DNA of 64,000 nt from Bugulina stolonifera (GCA_935421135.1 OW285187.1:4278001-4342000); one strand, 5' to 3'; positions 8,007 to 15,078 are shown, counted from the first letter of the stretch. Translations and numbers: made by a program. Notes: generated from the sequence alone by a model not told the origin.

Positions 8007-8605
8007 TTATCTAGAACGAGATACTTTCCCAGATCAGTATTTACGAACAGCATAAACTCGTTCACTAATCCTTCTTTTATAGCTTTTTGCTCTTCCGCGG
8101 GAATGATGTCATTTTCACTCGCTAAAGTTTCAAAGGACTTTTTACAGGTATTTTTAGTCACTAAGACCCAGTGTATGTTTTCTCGAAAGTCTTTGGGCGC
8201 GGAAACGTATCGTTGCGTTATGAACCACGTCGTCAGGTTCGCGTGTCGGCCACTAAACGCTATTTTACTCAGGGAAGTCCTATGTTTGTTCAAGTCTTTT
8301 TCAGCGCTACAGTCATCGATTATTATGAGAGATTTCTTACCTGACAGGTTTCCGCCTTTAGAATGGCGTTTGATTAGCTCGTCTAGATGTTTGACGAGAT
8401 TGCCATCAACATAAACTCCACATTTGCTTAGCCACGGCCTGTCGTAGGTTTTATTATCGTAGAATGTCGGACAGATGATAAAAATGTGATCAAATCTCCC
8501 GCCATAATATTTTTCTATTATATTTAACGTATGGTGCGTTTTACCCGAGTTGGTTCGTCCGCAAATTAGAGCGTTGTGAGGATGCTTGGGAAGTAAACTG
8601 TCCAT
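8003..8605 (-). CDS. Genome-packaging ATPase (A32/FtsK-HerA-like)
   Basis: A 200-aa P-loop ATPase. Walker A is GRTNSGKT at residues 16-23 and Walker B is LIIIDD at 93-98. A sensor-like region (WFITQRYVSAP) follows. The size and the two motifs fit the packaging ATPases shared by Polintons, virophages, adeno-like and poxvirus-like viruses, which drive DNA into preformed capsids. The ATG follows directly on the capsid gene stop (CAATAAATGG: TAA stop then ATG), and the gene overlaps the next one by 4 bp. The family call is strong; packaging activity is inferred by homology. Confidence 0.92.
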   Translation of the reverse strand: MDSLLPKHPHNALICGRTNSGKTHHTLNIIEKYYGGRFDHIFIICPTFYDNKTYDRPWLSKCGVYVDGNLVKHLDELIKRHSKGGNLSGKKSLIIIDDCSAEKDLNKHRTSLSKIAFSGRHANLTTWFITQRYVSAPKDFRENIHWVLVTKNTCKKSFETLASENDIIPAEEQKAIKEGLVNEFMLFVNTDLGKYLVLDK

Positions 8606-9769
8606 TTATTGCTCTACGGAGCTTAGCTGATTATTGACGAACCTTATCGCCTTGTCCGTGACTATGAAGACAAATGCCTTGCCGACACTCGTAGTAGCCT
8701 TCTTAGAAATCTTTAGCTTAACATAGTCCTTGACTTCACGACCCGTTCCGCTAGCCTTTTCATCGTCGAGTGTCCTAAAATCCAAGACTAGAGCAAACTT
8801 ATCTTGGTAGAATGACTCCTGGTTAATGAAAGCTTCTACGCTACTCTTAGAGCCGAAATACTTTTTAGCGTCTGGCCAAGAATACACGGGCAGATATTCG
8901 GATGTGAATAGCTGATTGGTCGTGCCGTCAATGTCAACTTTAATGTCTTTAATCATCGGGTTCGCGTAAGTAGTGTTGACGGCATTGTCAGCCTTGAAAA
9001 ACACGATAATGGCCCTGAGGCTGTCGTATGTCGCGTTGATGTCAATCTCAAAGTCGGACTCATCGTTGGAGATAGCCTTGGTCGTGTGAGACTTGTAGTC
9101 ATTAACGATGTGATAGTGATTCAGATATTTTTGCCTTATCTCTTTGGCTATGTCGGGTTCGATAATATAGTCATACTCTAGGCAAATATTCTTGAGCGTA
9201 TATTTTCCGGCGGATAGTTTTAGGTGGAACTCTACATCATTTTGAATAGCCTGCGGTGCAAAGGCGGATTCTGTCAGAAACGAACCTAGGTGAAAAGAGT
9301 ACCTCTCTCCGTGAATCGATGCCAGGGTGTCGTCCGCGGCACCGTCTATATTATGACGTTTCTTTTTAGTAGCTGAAGACTGGATACCTCTATCGGTTAA
9401 TTCCTTTCGGTACTTGTGCTTAGGATGCCAAAATGGCCAATAGATAGCCAATTGGTTATAGTTGTTTATATCCTGAACAGTCATACCGTTAATAGTAATT
9501 TTGAACCTTTCGACAATAGCGGCAGTTAGGTGGTCGGGTACATCCGCTTCTGTTCCGTCAGAAGCGAGCTTGAAATCACCCGTCCACACTAGCGATTTGG
9601 GATAAAGAACGCTGTTCGATGTGAGCTTTGGCATTTTAATTACGAGCTCGTCACCGGCACTCGCTTCAGATGGATTGTGATTCACTTTCGCGTGAATCTT
9701 GTTTTCTTTCAGACCCTGTCTATCTCGGGTAGAAAAGTTATGGTTTAATTCTCCTACGTGCATACTCAT
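8606..9769 (-). CDS. Probable double-jelly-roll major capsid protein
   Basis: A 387-aa, beta-rich, largely soluble protein directly upstream of the packaging ATPase, as is common in this group. Visible hallmarks resemble animal Polinton capsid proteins: an N-terminal strand region with LYPKSLVWTGDFKL, a conserved segment with INGMTVQDINNYNQLAIYWPF, and FHLGSFLTE before a strand ending NICLEYDYI at the boundary to a second barrel. The length is on the short side for the family. The leader is AATAAATAATG, and two closely spaced ATGs (residues 1 and 3) are possible starts. The start is only 20 bp from the divergent 505-aa gene. I am confident of a structural role and less so of the exact fold. 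Confidence 0.72.
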   Translation of the reverse strand: MSMHVGELNHNFSTRDRQGLKENKIHAKVNHNPSEASAGDELVIKMPKLTSNSVLYPKSLVWTGDFKLASDGTEADVPDHLTAAIVERFKITINGMTVQDINNYNQLAIYWPFWHPKHKYRKELTDRGIQSSATKKKRHNIDGAADDTLASIHGERYSFHLGSFLTESAFAPQAIQNDVEFHLKLSAGKYTLKNICLEYDYIIEPDIAKEIRQKYLNHYHIVNDYKSHTTKAISNDESDFEIDINATYDSLRAIIVFFKADNAVNTTYANPMIKDIKVDIDGTTNQLFTSEYLPVYSWPDAKKYFGSKSSVEAFINQESFYQDKFALVLDFRTLDDEKASGTGREVKDYVKLKISKKATTSVGKAFVFIVTDKAIRFVNNQLSSVEQ

Positions 9770-9789
9770 TATTTATTGTACTAAAATAA
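9770..9789. promoter_or_regulatory. 20-bp divergent promoter between capsid and 505-aa genes
   Basis: Only 20 bases, all but two A/T, separate the two outward-facing start codons. Each strand carries an AATAAAT element at its own start. The promoters must therefore overlap each other or lie within the coding sequences, with almost no untranslated leader. Confidence 0.55.
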
Positions 9790-11307
9790 ATGGCAGAATT
9801 CGAAGGTAGAGATTTTACAGAAGATGTAGACGTGTTGCGAGATGATGATATAGAGACGTCTACTTTCATAACACCCGACACCACACTCGACGAATCTACG
9901 ATACAACAATCTCTCGACTATAGTAATGTTAATACGCGCTTAATACAAAAGGGATTGCCAGATATTAATACGATCATAGAAAATATGAAAGACATACCAG
10001 TGCGCAGAGAGTTGTTAGAGAAGATGATTGTTGACAGAAATGTGGTAGATCAAGAAAGTTTAAGTCGAGTAATAGAAGAATATGCCGAATACGTAAAATC
10101 TGGTGGTACGATAGAAGACTATCTCGCCGGAGGTGCTAAAGCCAAACTACCAAGTATACCGACAGACACTCCCGGCATAGCGTTAGGCGTACAGAATAAA
10201 ATCGATGTTAAATTGTCTGAGTTAAACATTTTTGCACGAGGTAATCACGATAAATTCATACCACTCGAAAATGGGGGTTTATCCGTAAAGACGAGTAAGG
10301 GTTCAACTATTATAACCCAGAAAAATCCTAAGCTGTTTTTAGTGAACCCAGCGATACCAACCTCTGAGTACGAGTCACTTTTTGGTGTTGATAAAGAAAC
10401 GTACAAAACCAGAGTAAGAGCACGTAATTTTAGTGTTAAGAATGAGATAGAACGATCAACTTTGGAGGGTGTCAAACGAGTGACTAATGAATTTTATAAT
10501 CCGGCGTTTGAAGGCGACGAATCACTGTCATCCGCCTTTGAATCACCGTCAGAATGGCAAAAGAGACCACTAGGTGAGAAAGTTAAAGCCGCCGTAGAAG
10601 GTACGTGGACTACGGTTTCTGATTCTGTAAATAACCTATTAGCAAAATTTAAGCCCTCTGGTTATCAACGCCTAGCTAATGATGAAGTAGACATCCAGAT
10701 GGACGACTTGACACCTGAGCGGCGAGAAGAGATTGGAGGAGAAGTAGAGCGAGATCATGGACGCTTGCAAGAATTGGGTCCAGAAGTTGCTAATACAATC
10801 GATGAACTGAATAGCATAGCCACAGAGTACTCTGAGCTCCCACGAGATGATCCTAGACGAGAACGACTCAGTGCAGACTTTGCGAGCAAAAAGGTTGAAC
10901 TCGATGCTAAGCTCGATGAACTTAGCAAAATAAGAGAACGTAAAAATACTATTTTAAAGTTAGTCGGTGTGGGATTGGCTGCTGTTGGCGTCGGCGGTCT
11001 TCTAACAGGAATATTCGAAGCTATAGCAAACGCTTTAGGTTCCGATGTCGCGAAAGATCTCCTGCCCAAATCAACTGACCCGAAAGATATAGCTGCCAGC
11101 GGTATAGGGAAGCTCATCAAGAAGAAGCTATCAGAATTGGCTAATTATTTTCACAGTAAGTTTCTTAACAGCGAAGGGGTTCTTAAATCTTTTTGGCATA
11201 TGATGGAAAACGTCGTTAAATACATGCAAGACAATCTGTGGATAATCATCATGACGGTCTTGGCATTCTTGGCGTATGAGATTAAAAAGAACAAGTCAAA
11301 GTTATAA
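9790..11307 (+). CDS. 505-aa Polinton protein with C-terminal membrane segments
   Basis: Unrecognised large protein. The N-terminal 60 residues are acidic (Asp/Glu/Thr-rich). A mixed domain follows to about residue 260, then a charged, probably coiled-coil stretch (about 300-385). One or two hydrophobic segments lie near 388-415 (LVGVGLAAVGVGGLLTGIF), and a final membrane anchor at about 483-498 is followed by a lysine-rich tail. This architecture fits a virion surface or membrane-remodelling protein, but no fusion or receptor motif is recognised. The start lies in AAAATAAATGG and the stop is within hairpin H3, convergent with the 141-aa gene. Confidence 0.8.
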   Translation: MAEFEGRDFTEDVDVLRDDDIETSTFITPDTTLDESTIQQSLDYSNVNTRLIQKGLPDINTIIENMKDIPVRRELLEKMIVDRNVVDQESLSRVIEEYAEYVKSGGTIEDYLAGGAKAKLPSIPTDTPGIALGVQNKIDVKLSELNIFARGNHDKFIPLENGGLSVKTSKGSTIITQKNPKLFLVNPAIPTSEYESLFGVDKETYKTRVRARNFSVKNEIERSTLEGVKRVTNEFYNPAFEGDESLSSAFESPSEWQKRPLGEKVKAAVEGTWTTVSDSVNNLLAKFKPSGYQRLANDEVDIQMDDLTPERREEIGGEVERDHGRLQELGPEVANTIDELNSIATEYSELPRDDPRRERLSADFASKKVELDAKLDELSKIRERKNTILKLVGVGLAAVGVGGLLTGIFEAIANALGSDVAKDLLPKSTDPKDIAASGIGKLIKKKLSELANYFHSKFLNSEGVLKSFWHMMENVVKYMQDNLWIIIMTVLAFLAYEIKKNKSKL

Positions 11308-11331
11308 TAGATAGACAAGATCTATTATAAC
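11301..11331. terminator. Bidirectional hairpin between convergent genes (H3)
   Basis: A perfect 12-bp stem (GTTATAATAGAT at 11301-11312 with 11320-11331) and a 7-nt loop. It overlaps the stop of the 505-aa gene and abuts the stop of the 141-aa gene at 11332. Confidence 0.6.
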
Positions 11332-11757
11332 TCAAGTCAAAGTGGCTACAGCGGTGGCAACACTAGCTACTGTTCCCGCCGTTATAAAAATATTCTCATA
11401 CCTTTTTTGTTCTTCTGATGGAACGTAGTCAAAGTTTGGCTCCTGGAGATTAGGATGTGGAACTTTAGGTTTCTTACCAAATATTTTTTCGTACTCGGTA
11501 AACGAGTTATTTACAGAATATATGTCATTGGTAGCCTCTCGTTTCTTGGCAATTTCAGCGTTAAGCCAATCTTGATTTTTCGCTCGCTTAATATTGTAAT
11601 CCATTTGCTCCTCATTCATCTTTTCAATAGCCGCGTTGTGTCGCTTAGCTTCTTCTTTAGCTCCATTTCTATCCATCATTGAAAACAAGTAGTTCCCACC
11701 GGTGAAGGCCACCGCATTCACGATAGCTCCACCAATCATCATTGCAATCGATGCCAT
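11332..11757 (-). CDS. 141-aa small membrane protein of a type common in Polintons
   Basis: Starts MASIAMMIGGAIVNAVAFTG, a Gly/Ala-rich membrane segment. A charged helical middle (about 30-75, KRHNAAIEKMNEEQ) and a Tyr/Pro region follow, then a second hydrophobic segment at the C terminus (about 125-141). From memory, proteins with this N-terminal pattern recur in animal Polintons; their function is not established. It is the last gene of a four-gene minus-strand cassette. Its ATG directly follows the stop of the upstream gene (TAA-ATG) inside AATAAATGG. Confidence 0.75.
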   Translation of the reverse strand: MASIAMMIGGAIVNAVAFTGGNYLFSMMDRNGAKEEAKRHNAAIEKMNEEQMDYNIKRAKNQDWLNAEIAKKREATNDIYSVNNSFTEYEKIFGKKPKVPHPNLQEPNFDYVPSEEQKRYENIFITAGTVASVATAVATLT

Positions 11758-12087
11758 TTATTTATAATACACAACACATTCTTTAGCGTGCTTGTTCTCT
11801 ACATAACATAGTATCACTCCTCCTTCGGGTACGCTTAGATTTATGTCGTTGATTATATCTACTCGAAGGTCCTTGTATATACCGTAGGTCGCGTTGGCAA
11901 TTGGCGATTGAAAGATTCCTATAAATGGTAAACCGCCACCACTGCCATTTTTAGTTTTAAATATTACTTCTCTAATCGTTGAATAGCGTGGGAGCTCTAT
12001 CAAAAACTGGCTATTATCTTCGCTATCATTTTTCCGCTTCTGTCTAACAATTTTTAAACTCTCTGTATGAAGTCTTCGTCCTAACAT
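11758..12087 (-). CDS. 109-aa beta-rich protein, paralogue of the adjacent gene
   Basis: Begins MLGRR and consists mainly of alternating hydrophobic and polar strands; Gly/Ser-rich around residue 48. The adjacent upstream gene (12088-12411) begins MLGQR and shows the same strand layout (a strand start like TIREVIF versus NLRSVAF, then a basic-acidic strand near the middle), so the two look like a tandem duplication. Stop and next start abut. No known domain recognised; a small capsid accessory or spike role is an inference from the neighbouring structural genes. Confidence 0.7.
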   Translation of the reverse strand: MLGRRLHTESLKIVRQKRKNDSEDNSQFLIELPRYSTIREVIFKTKNGSGGGLPFIGIFQSPIANATYGIYKDLRVDIINDINLSVPEGGVILCYVENKHAKECVVYYK

Positions 12088-12411
12088 TTATTCATAAAAA
12101 AACTCGCATACATCAGGCTTCGAACTGGATATTAAGCACGATGTTACTACCCCTCTCGCTATATATAAGTCTAGCTTGTTTAAAACATTCGATTCGCACC
12201 CTTTGTATTCTCGTATGAGATCGGATCCCACATAGAATTTTATAGTCACATTTCTGAAATCTGTAAAGTTAGAAGATTTGTAAAAAGCTACGCTTCTTAA
12301 GTTAGAGTTAGCCGGTACAAAGAGTTGGAATAAGGATTCATTATTATTAGTAGATTGTCGAGCTACCTTTACTCGATAAAGGTGTTTGTCTCGTGATCTT
12401 TGTCCTAACAT
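12088..12411 (-). CDS. 107-aa beta-rich protein, paralogue of the downstream gene
   Basis: Similar in size, N terminus (MLGQRS) and predicted strand pattern to the 109-aa protein encoded immediately downstream. The start is in TTAATAAATG, three bases after the double stop TAATAA of the penton-like gene. The stop TAA abuts the next ATG. Divergence between the two copies is high, so the duplication is old relative to the insertion of the element. Function unknown. Confidence 0.7.
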   Translation of the reverse strand: MLGQRSRDKHLYRVKVARQSTNNNESLFQLFVPANSNLRSVAFYKSSNFTDFRNVTIKFYVGSDLIREYKGCESNVLNKLDLYIARGVVTSCLISSSKPDVCEFFYE

Positions 12412-12414
12412 TTA

Positions 12415-12978
12415 TTAATCGTGCAAAGTTAATTCTGCTTTAAATCTCCCCGTAAAATCATTGCCAAGATCGTCGACTATCTTCACTTTGAGATGGCTTA
12501 TTGTATTAACACACATTTTTCTAAAATTTGATGTCGGCTGATACGTAACAATTTCACCAACATTAAAATTACCCAATGGTATTACGGCTAACAGCGATGA
12601 TCGTTTCTCGTCGACAATAGATTCTGATGTATTTATTCCATCTACATACATAGACAGACTAAGCGGCGTCAGATATAAAAAATCATCATCCATTCGCTTC
12701 TTTATCCCACCAGTCAGCGTACCATTAACGGTAACCTTGAGGGTATTTTCATCAAAGGTAAAGTCATTAGGCATTAACCCCCTCAACTGTTCGTATGTGT
12801 AGTAACCAGGTGGTATAGTAATTATAGTTTCAGACCCCCCAGCCTTATAAGTACTCGCTTCGGGCAAGTTGTATAATTTTAGACACGCCGTTATCATATT
12901 CAGCGATATGCCACTAACTTTTATCGGCTCTAGCAACTCATGGTTACCAACTTTTGTTATCATTACTTTAGTCCCCAT
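12415..12978 (-). CDS. Probable minor capsid (penton-like, single jelly-roll) protein
   Basis: A 187-aa beta-rich protein. IPPGYYTYEQLRGLM near the N terminus, a YLTPLSLSMYVDG strand, and the C-terminal block PTSNFRKM followed by LKVKIVDDLGNDF are features I associate with the Polinton minor capsid protein that forms pentons beside the double-jelly-roll capsomers. It is the first gene of a minus-strand cassette and is divergent, by 22 bp, from the 443-aa gene. The leader is TATATAAATGG. The family assignment is from motif memory and context. Confidence 0.55.
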   Translation of the reverse strand: MGTKVMITKVGNHELLEPIKVSGISLNMITACLKLYNLPEASTYKAGGSETIITIPPGYYTYEQLRGLMPNDFTFDENTLKVTVNGTLTGGIKKRMDDDFLYLTPLSLSMYVDGINTSESIVDEKRSSLLAVIPLGNFNVGEIVTYQPTSNFRKMCVNTISHLKVKIVDDLGNDFTGRFKAELTLHD

Positions 12979-13000
12979 TTATATATATAGGGATATATAA
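12979..13000. promoter_or_regulatory. 22-bp near-palindromic divergent promoter
   Basis: The gap between the two outward ATGs is near symmetric: both strands read TATATAAATGG into their gene, around a central GGG. With no room for separate promoters, one bidirectional AT-rich element probably serves both genes. Confidence 0.55.
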
Positions 13001-14332
13001 ATGGCAAAACTATCAAGCGGATATCCTATACATTTTTATAATCTCAACATTGTAGTAAGCGTCAACAAAGACGCGAATGCAACTTATACTTTTACAAAAA
13101 AGTTTGTTGACATTACCCCCAAGCCGGTAGTCATAACTAGTTTTGATGATGTTGATCGGTGGTACAAAGATCCAATGCTGTACTATTTCCAGCAGTACAA
13201 GTTCGCGTTGTATTGCGCGACGGCTTTATGCGGTGTTAGTAAAGATCAACTAACGCGAGGTCTACACCTTACAAAATCTATAATGAATTTTCATGTAATG
13301 TATCAAACCAAAAAAATCTTGGCGCAGATGCAAGCGCGTAATCCTGGAGATGGTGACTTTAATCCGTACAACAACCCGTACAATAAAACAGAATATTATA
13401 AGATTTTAAACGAGTTTAACGCCCGACCAGGTGACATACCCGAAATAGATCAACCCGCCAATGGCTTAGGATTCGCTTACCGTCGAGCAACAGGCGGTAA
13501 AGTAGAAGACAGCAATCCACCATCTCCGGCGTTGACCTTCCCCTCAACCGGTGCTAATAATATGTACCGAAACATTAAACCTCGTGGTACTGTAGAGCCG
13601 CGGACTGGTGGATGCGTTTGGGGTGGTTTCTACAATTTTGATAACAATGTTAATACGGGGATCGTCATTACTAAAGTTCAACAAGACAAAATCGATTACC
13701 ACCGTGTTGTTCCGGATCACAGCAATGGTTTTACATCGGCGGGTCTAGTTAGAATTAATGACAGTATTCGAGCATATGTATACTGTTTATTGGGTGCACA
13801 AGTACAAGCTAGACAGGCGGGTACATCTTTAGAAAGTCAGCAACAATTTCTAGTTTTAGTAAATGATCTCATAGCTAAACAACAAACGCTCCAAGATTCA
13901 GTCATAAACTTTCAAGACGCGTTGAGTAAGACAAAGGGTAAAGTAAATTACGTTATCGCTAAAGGTTTATATATATTACCATCAGATATGAATTTAAACG
14001 AGTTAGGGCAGAGTGTAAAAGGATTTAATGATCAAATACAAATAGCAAAACAATTTGACAAGATTGGTGTAAAACCTGACCCGCCGGCTCCTAAACCAGT
14101 AATAAGATTACCCGCTCCTAAACCAGATCCACCAGCTCCTAAGCCAGTTGTAAAACTATCAGTTCCTCCTCCTAGACCAATTACCTCAGCAGTGGTAGCT
14201 CAAAAACCAGCACCGGTATTATTAAAAGCAAAAAACAAAAGTACTCCATCAGTCGACATACATGAGGGGACTAAGTTGGTAATTGGTACAAGTATTGTAA
14301 TTGGAGGTATTGTGTATACTATCCTCGCATAA
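13001..14332 (+). CDS. 443-aa Polinton protein, Pro-rich linker and C-terminal anchor
   Basis: Unrecognised. An N-terminal globular domain (about 1-290) contains PKPVVITSFDDVDRWYKDP and a Cys/Trp/Gly-rich segment (GGCVWGGFYNFD). A helical stretch follows, then a proline-rich linker (about 357-400) with repeated DPPAPKPV units and a single C-terminal membrane segment (about 425-441) ending at the stop. The linker resembles the TPAPKP repeats of the 92-aa protein. The start is in TATATAAATGG, 22 bp from the penton-like gene. Thirty bases after the stop lies hairpin H4. A tethered structural protein is likely; no enzymatic motif was found. Confidence 0.78.
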   Translation: MAKLSSGYPIHFYNLNIVVSVNKDANATYTFTKKFVDITPKPVVITSFDDVDRWYKDPMLYYFQQYKFALYCATALCGVSKDQLTRGLHLTKSIMNFHVMYQTKKILAQMQARNPGDGDFNPYNNPYNKTEYYKILNEFNARPGDIPEIDQPANGLGFAYRRATGGKVEDSNPPSPALTFPSTGANNMYRNIKPRGTVEPRTGGCVWGGFYNFDNNVNTGIVITKVQQDKIDYHRVVPDHSNGFTSAGLVRINDSIRAYVYCLLGAQVQARQAGTSLESQQQFLVLVNDLIAKQQTLQDSVINFQDALSKTKGKVNYVIAKGLYILPSDMNLNELGQSVKGFNDQIQIAKQFDKIGVKPDPPAPKPVIRLPAPKPDPPAPKPVVKLSVPPPRPITSAVVAQKPAPVLLKAKNKSTPSVDIHEGTKLVIGTSIVIGGIVYTILA

Positions 14333-14361
14333 TTTTCCCATATAAAAAATAATAATTGTCT

Positions 14362-14382
14362 CCATAGGCTTTTGGCCTATGG
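14362..14382 (+). terminator. Hairpin after the 443-aa gene (H4)
   Basis: The perfect 8-bp stem CCATAGGC/GCCTATGG with a 5-nt loop lies 30 nt after the stop codon and faces the convergent inverted-repeat gene, which has its own hairpin. Confidence 0.5.
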
Positions 14383-14559
14383 GCACAATGGCATGGAGAA
14401 GAGAGATATTTCCAAAAAAAGGAGGTTGCACCGGCTGTCGTAAGACACGTAACTGCAGGACAATAAAGTGCTGGTTAAGCTTGCCATGTAGCGCACCCCC
14501 CTTTATTATACCAAAAAAGTTCTTTATTATACTTAGCTTTAACCCTCATCTCAAGCACC
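14383..14559. other. Gap between hairpin H4 and right inverted repeat, with a polymerase-start copy
   Basis: No recognised gene. At 14393 a 17-base stretch is identical to the first 17 bases of the polymerase gene (872-888). It begins a 16-codon frame (MEKRDIS, then a basic tail) that stops at 14443. A second frame in this gap encodes a cysteine-dense run (GCTGCRKTRNCRTIKC). Both are too short to call as genes. AT-rich AATAAA-type motifs occur near 14460 and 14500. Confidence 0.5.
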
Positions 14560-14565
14560 ATGTCT

Positions 14566-14593
14566 GTCTATATAGGTGTCTACCTATATGGAC
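14566..14593 (-). terminator. Hairpin 3' of the right inverted-repeat gene
   Basis: Mirror copy of the hairpin at 503-530, with the same arms but a different loop (two substitutions). It lies eleven bases after the stop of the minus-strand 109-aa gene. Confidence 0.5.
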
Positions 14594-14603
14594 ACACAGC
14601 TAC

Positions 14604-14933
14604 TTATTCCTTACGGGTATACCAACTAATGTCATGATATGTATGACCAGAGCCATTTTTCAGTGGAACTTTACCATTATAAACTAGTACTTTACCCGGC
14701 TGACATCTATTCATAAACCGGGCTCCCATGTAAACTTTCAAAAACCTACCCTCCTCAAGATCTCTCAGTGTCACAATATGATCGCCATACCTAGTTATAT
14801 CAGGGTCTACCTCTACAACCTCGTAAGGCCTTTGTTCAGCCAGGTCTCTCAACTTTGTTACTACGATCGACTGGGTGTCAGGGATAAATTCTTTCCCAGC
14901 AATAGTAAAAGGTACTAGCTTCCTCTCTCCCAT
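14604..14933 (-). CDS. 109-aa Polinton protein encoded inside the right inverted repeat
   Basis: Identical at every codon to the gene at 163-492, because it lies in the other inverted repeat. It reads inward toward hairpin H4 and the 443-aa gene. The leader is the same (AATAAATATGG). No recognised motif. Having a copy at each end means it is transcribed toward the interior from both termini and would survive loss of either end. Confidence 0.75.
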   Translation of the reverse strand: MGERKLVPFTIAGKEFIPDTQSIVVTKLRDLAEQRPYEVVEVDPDITRYGDHIVTLRDLEEGRFLKVYMGARFMNRCQPGKVLVYNGKVPLKNGSGHTYHDISWYTRKE

Positions 14934-15072
14934 ATTTATTATACATAGCTAGCTTTAACCCTAAATCTCAATTAGCAGCCTAGGTAGTCTAGGCTGTCAT
15001 AAATTACTCAAGCGCGACCCTAAAATCAGTCTTGTTAGGGGGGTGTTCCAGAACCGGCGAGTCTATACTACT

Positions 15073-15078
15073 TAATAT
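15073..15078. repeat. Target-site duplication TAATAT, right copy
   Basis: Directly follows the right end of the Polinton and matches 18-23 exactly. Confidence 0.9.

Larger units (their letters stand above)
24..15072. mobile_element. Polinton/Maverick virus-like DNA transposon, apparently complete
   Basis: A 15,049-bp element starts AGTAGTATAG and ends with its reverse complement. Its 513-bp inverted repeats (24-536 and 14560-15072) are flanked by the direct 6-bp duplication TAATAT at 18-23 and 15073-15078, the duplication size known for Polintons. The cargo is diagnostic: protein-primed DNA polymerase B, retroviral-type integrase, packaging ATPase and jelly-roll capsid candidates. All genes are intronless and closely packed, and all main frames are open. 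The two repeats differ at only two bases that I could see, so the insertion looks recent. It lies in the last intron of OATP gene A within a 47-bp minisatellite. The adenovirus-like protease found in many relatives was not seen. Confidence 0.96.
14560..15072 (-). repeat. Polinton right terminal inverted repeat (513 bp)
   Basis: Partner of the left repeat. It carries the second, identical copy of the 109-aa gene and is followed by the TAATAT target duplication at 15073-15078. Confidence 0.95.

Noticed and set aside
10755..11120. 121-codon minus-strand frame inside the 505-aa gene
   Set aside because: Ser/Pro-rich antisense shadow of a coiled-coil region; no supporting signals.
14379..14687. 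102-codon plus-strand frame with a Cys-rich start at the Polinton right end
   Set aside because: It runs antisense into the inverted-repeat gene and through its hairpin; only the short Cys-rich run is curious, so it is noted but not called.
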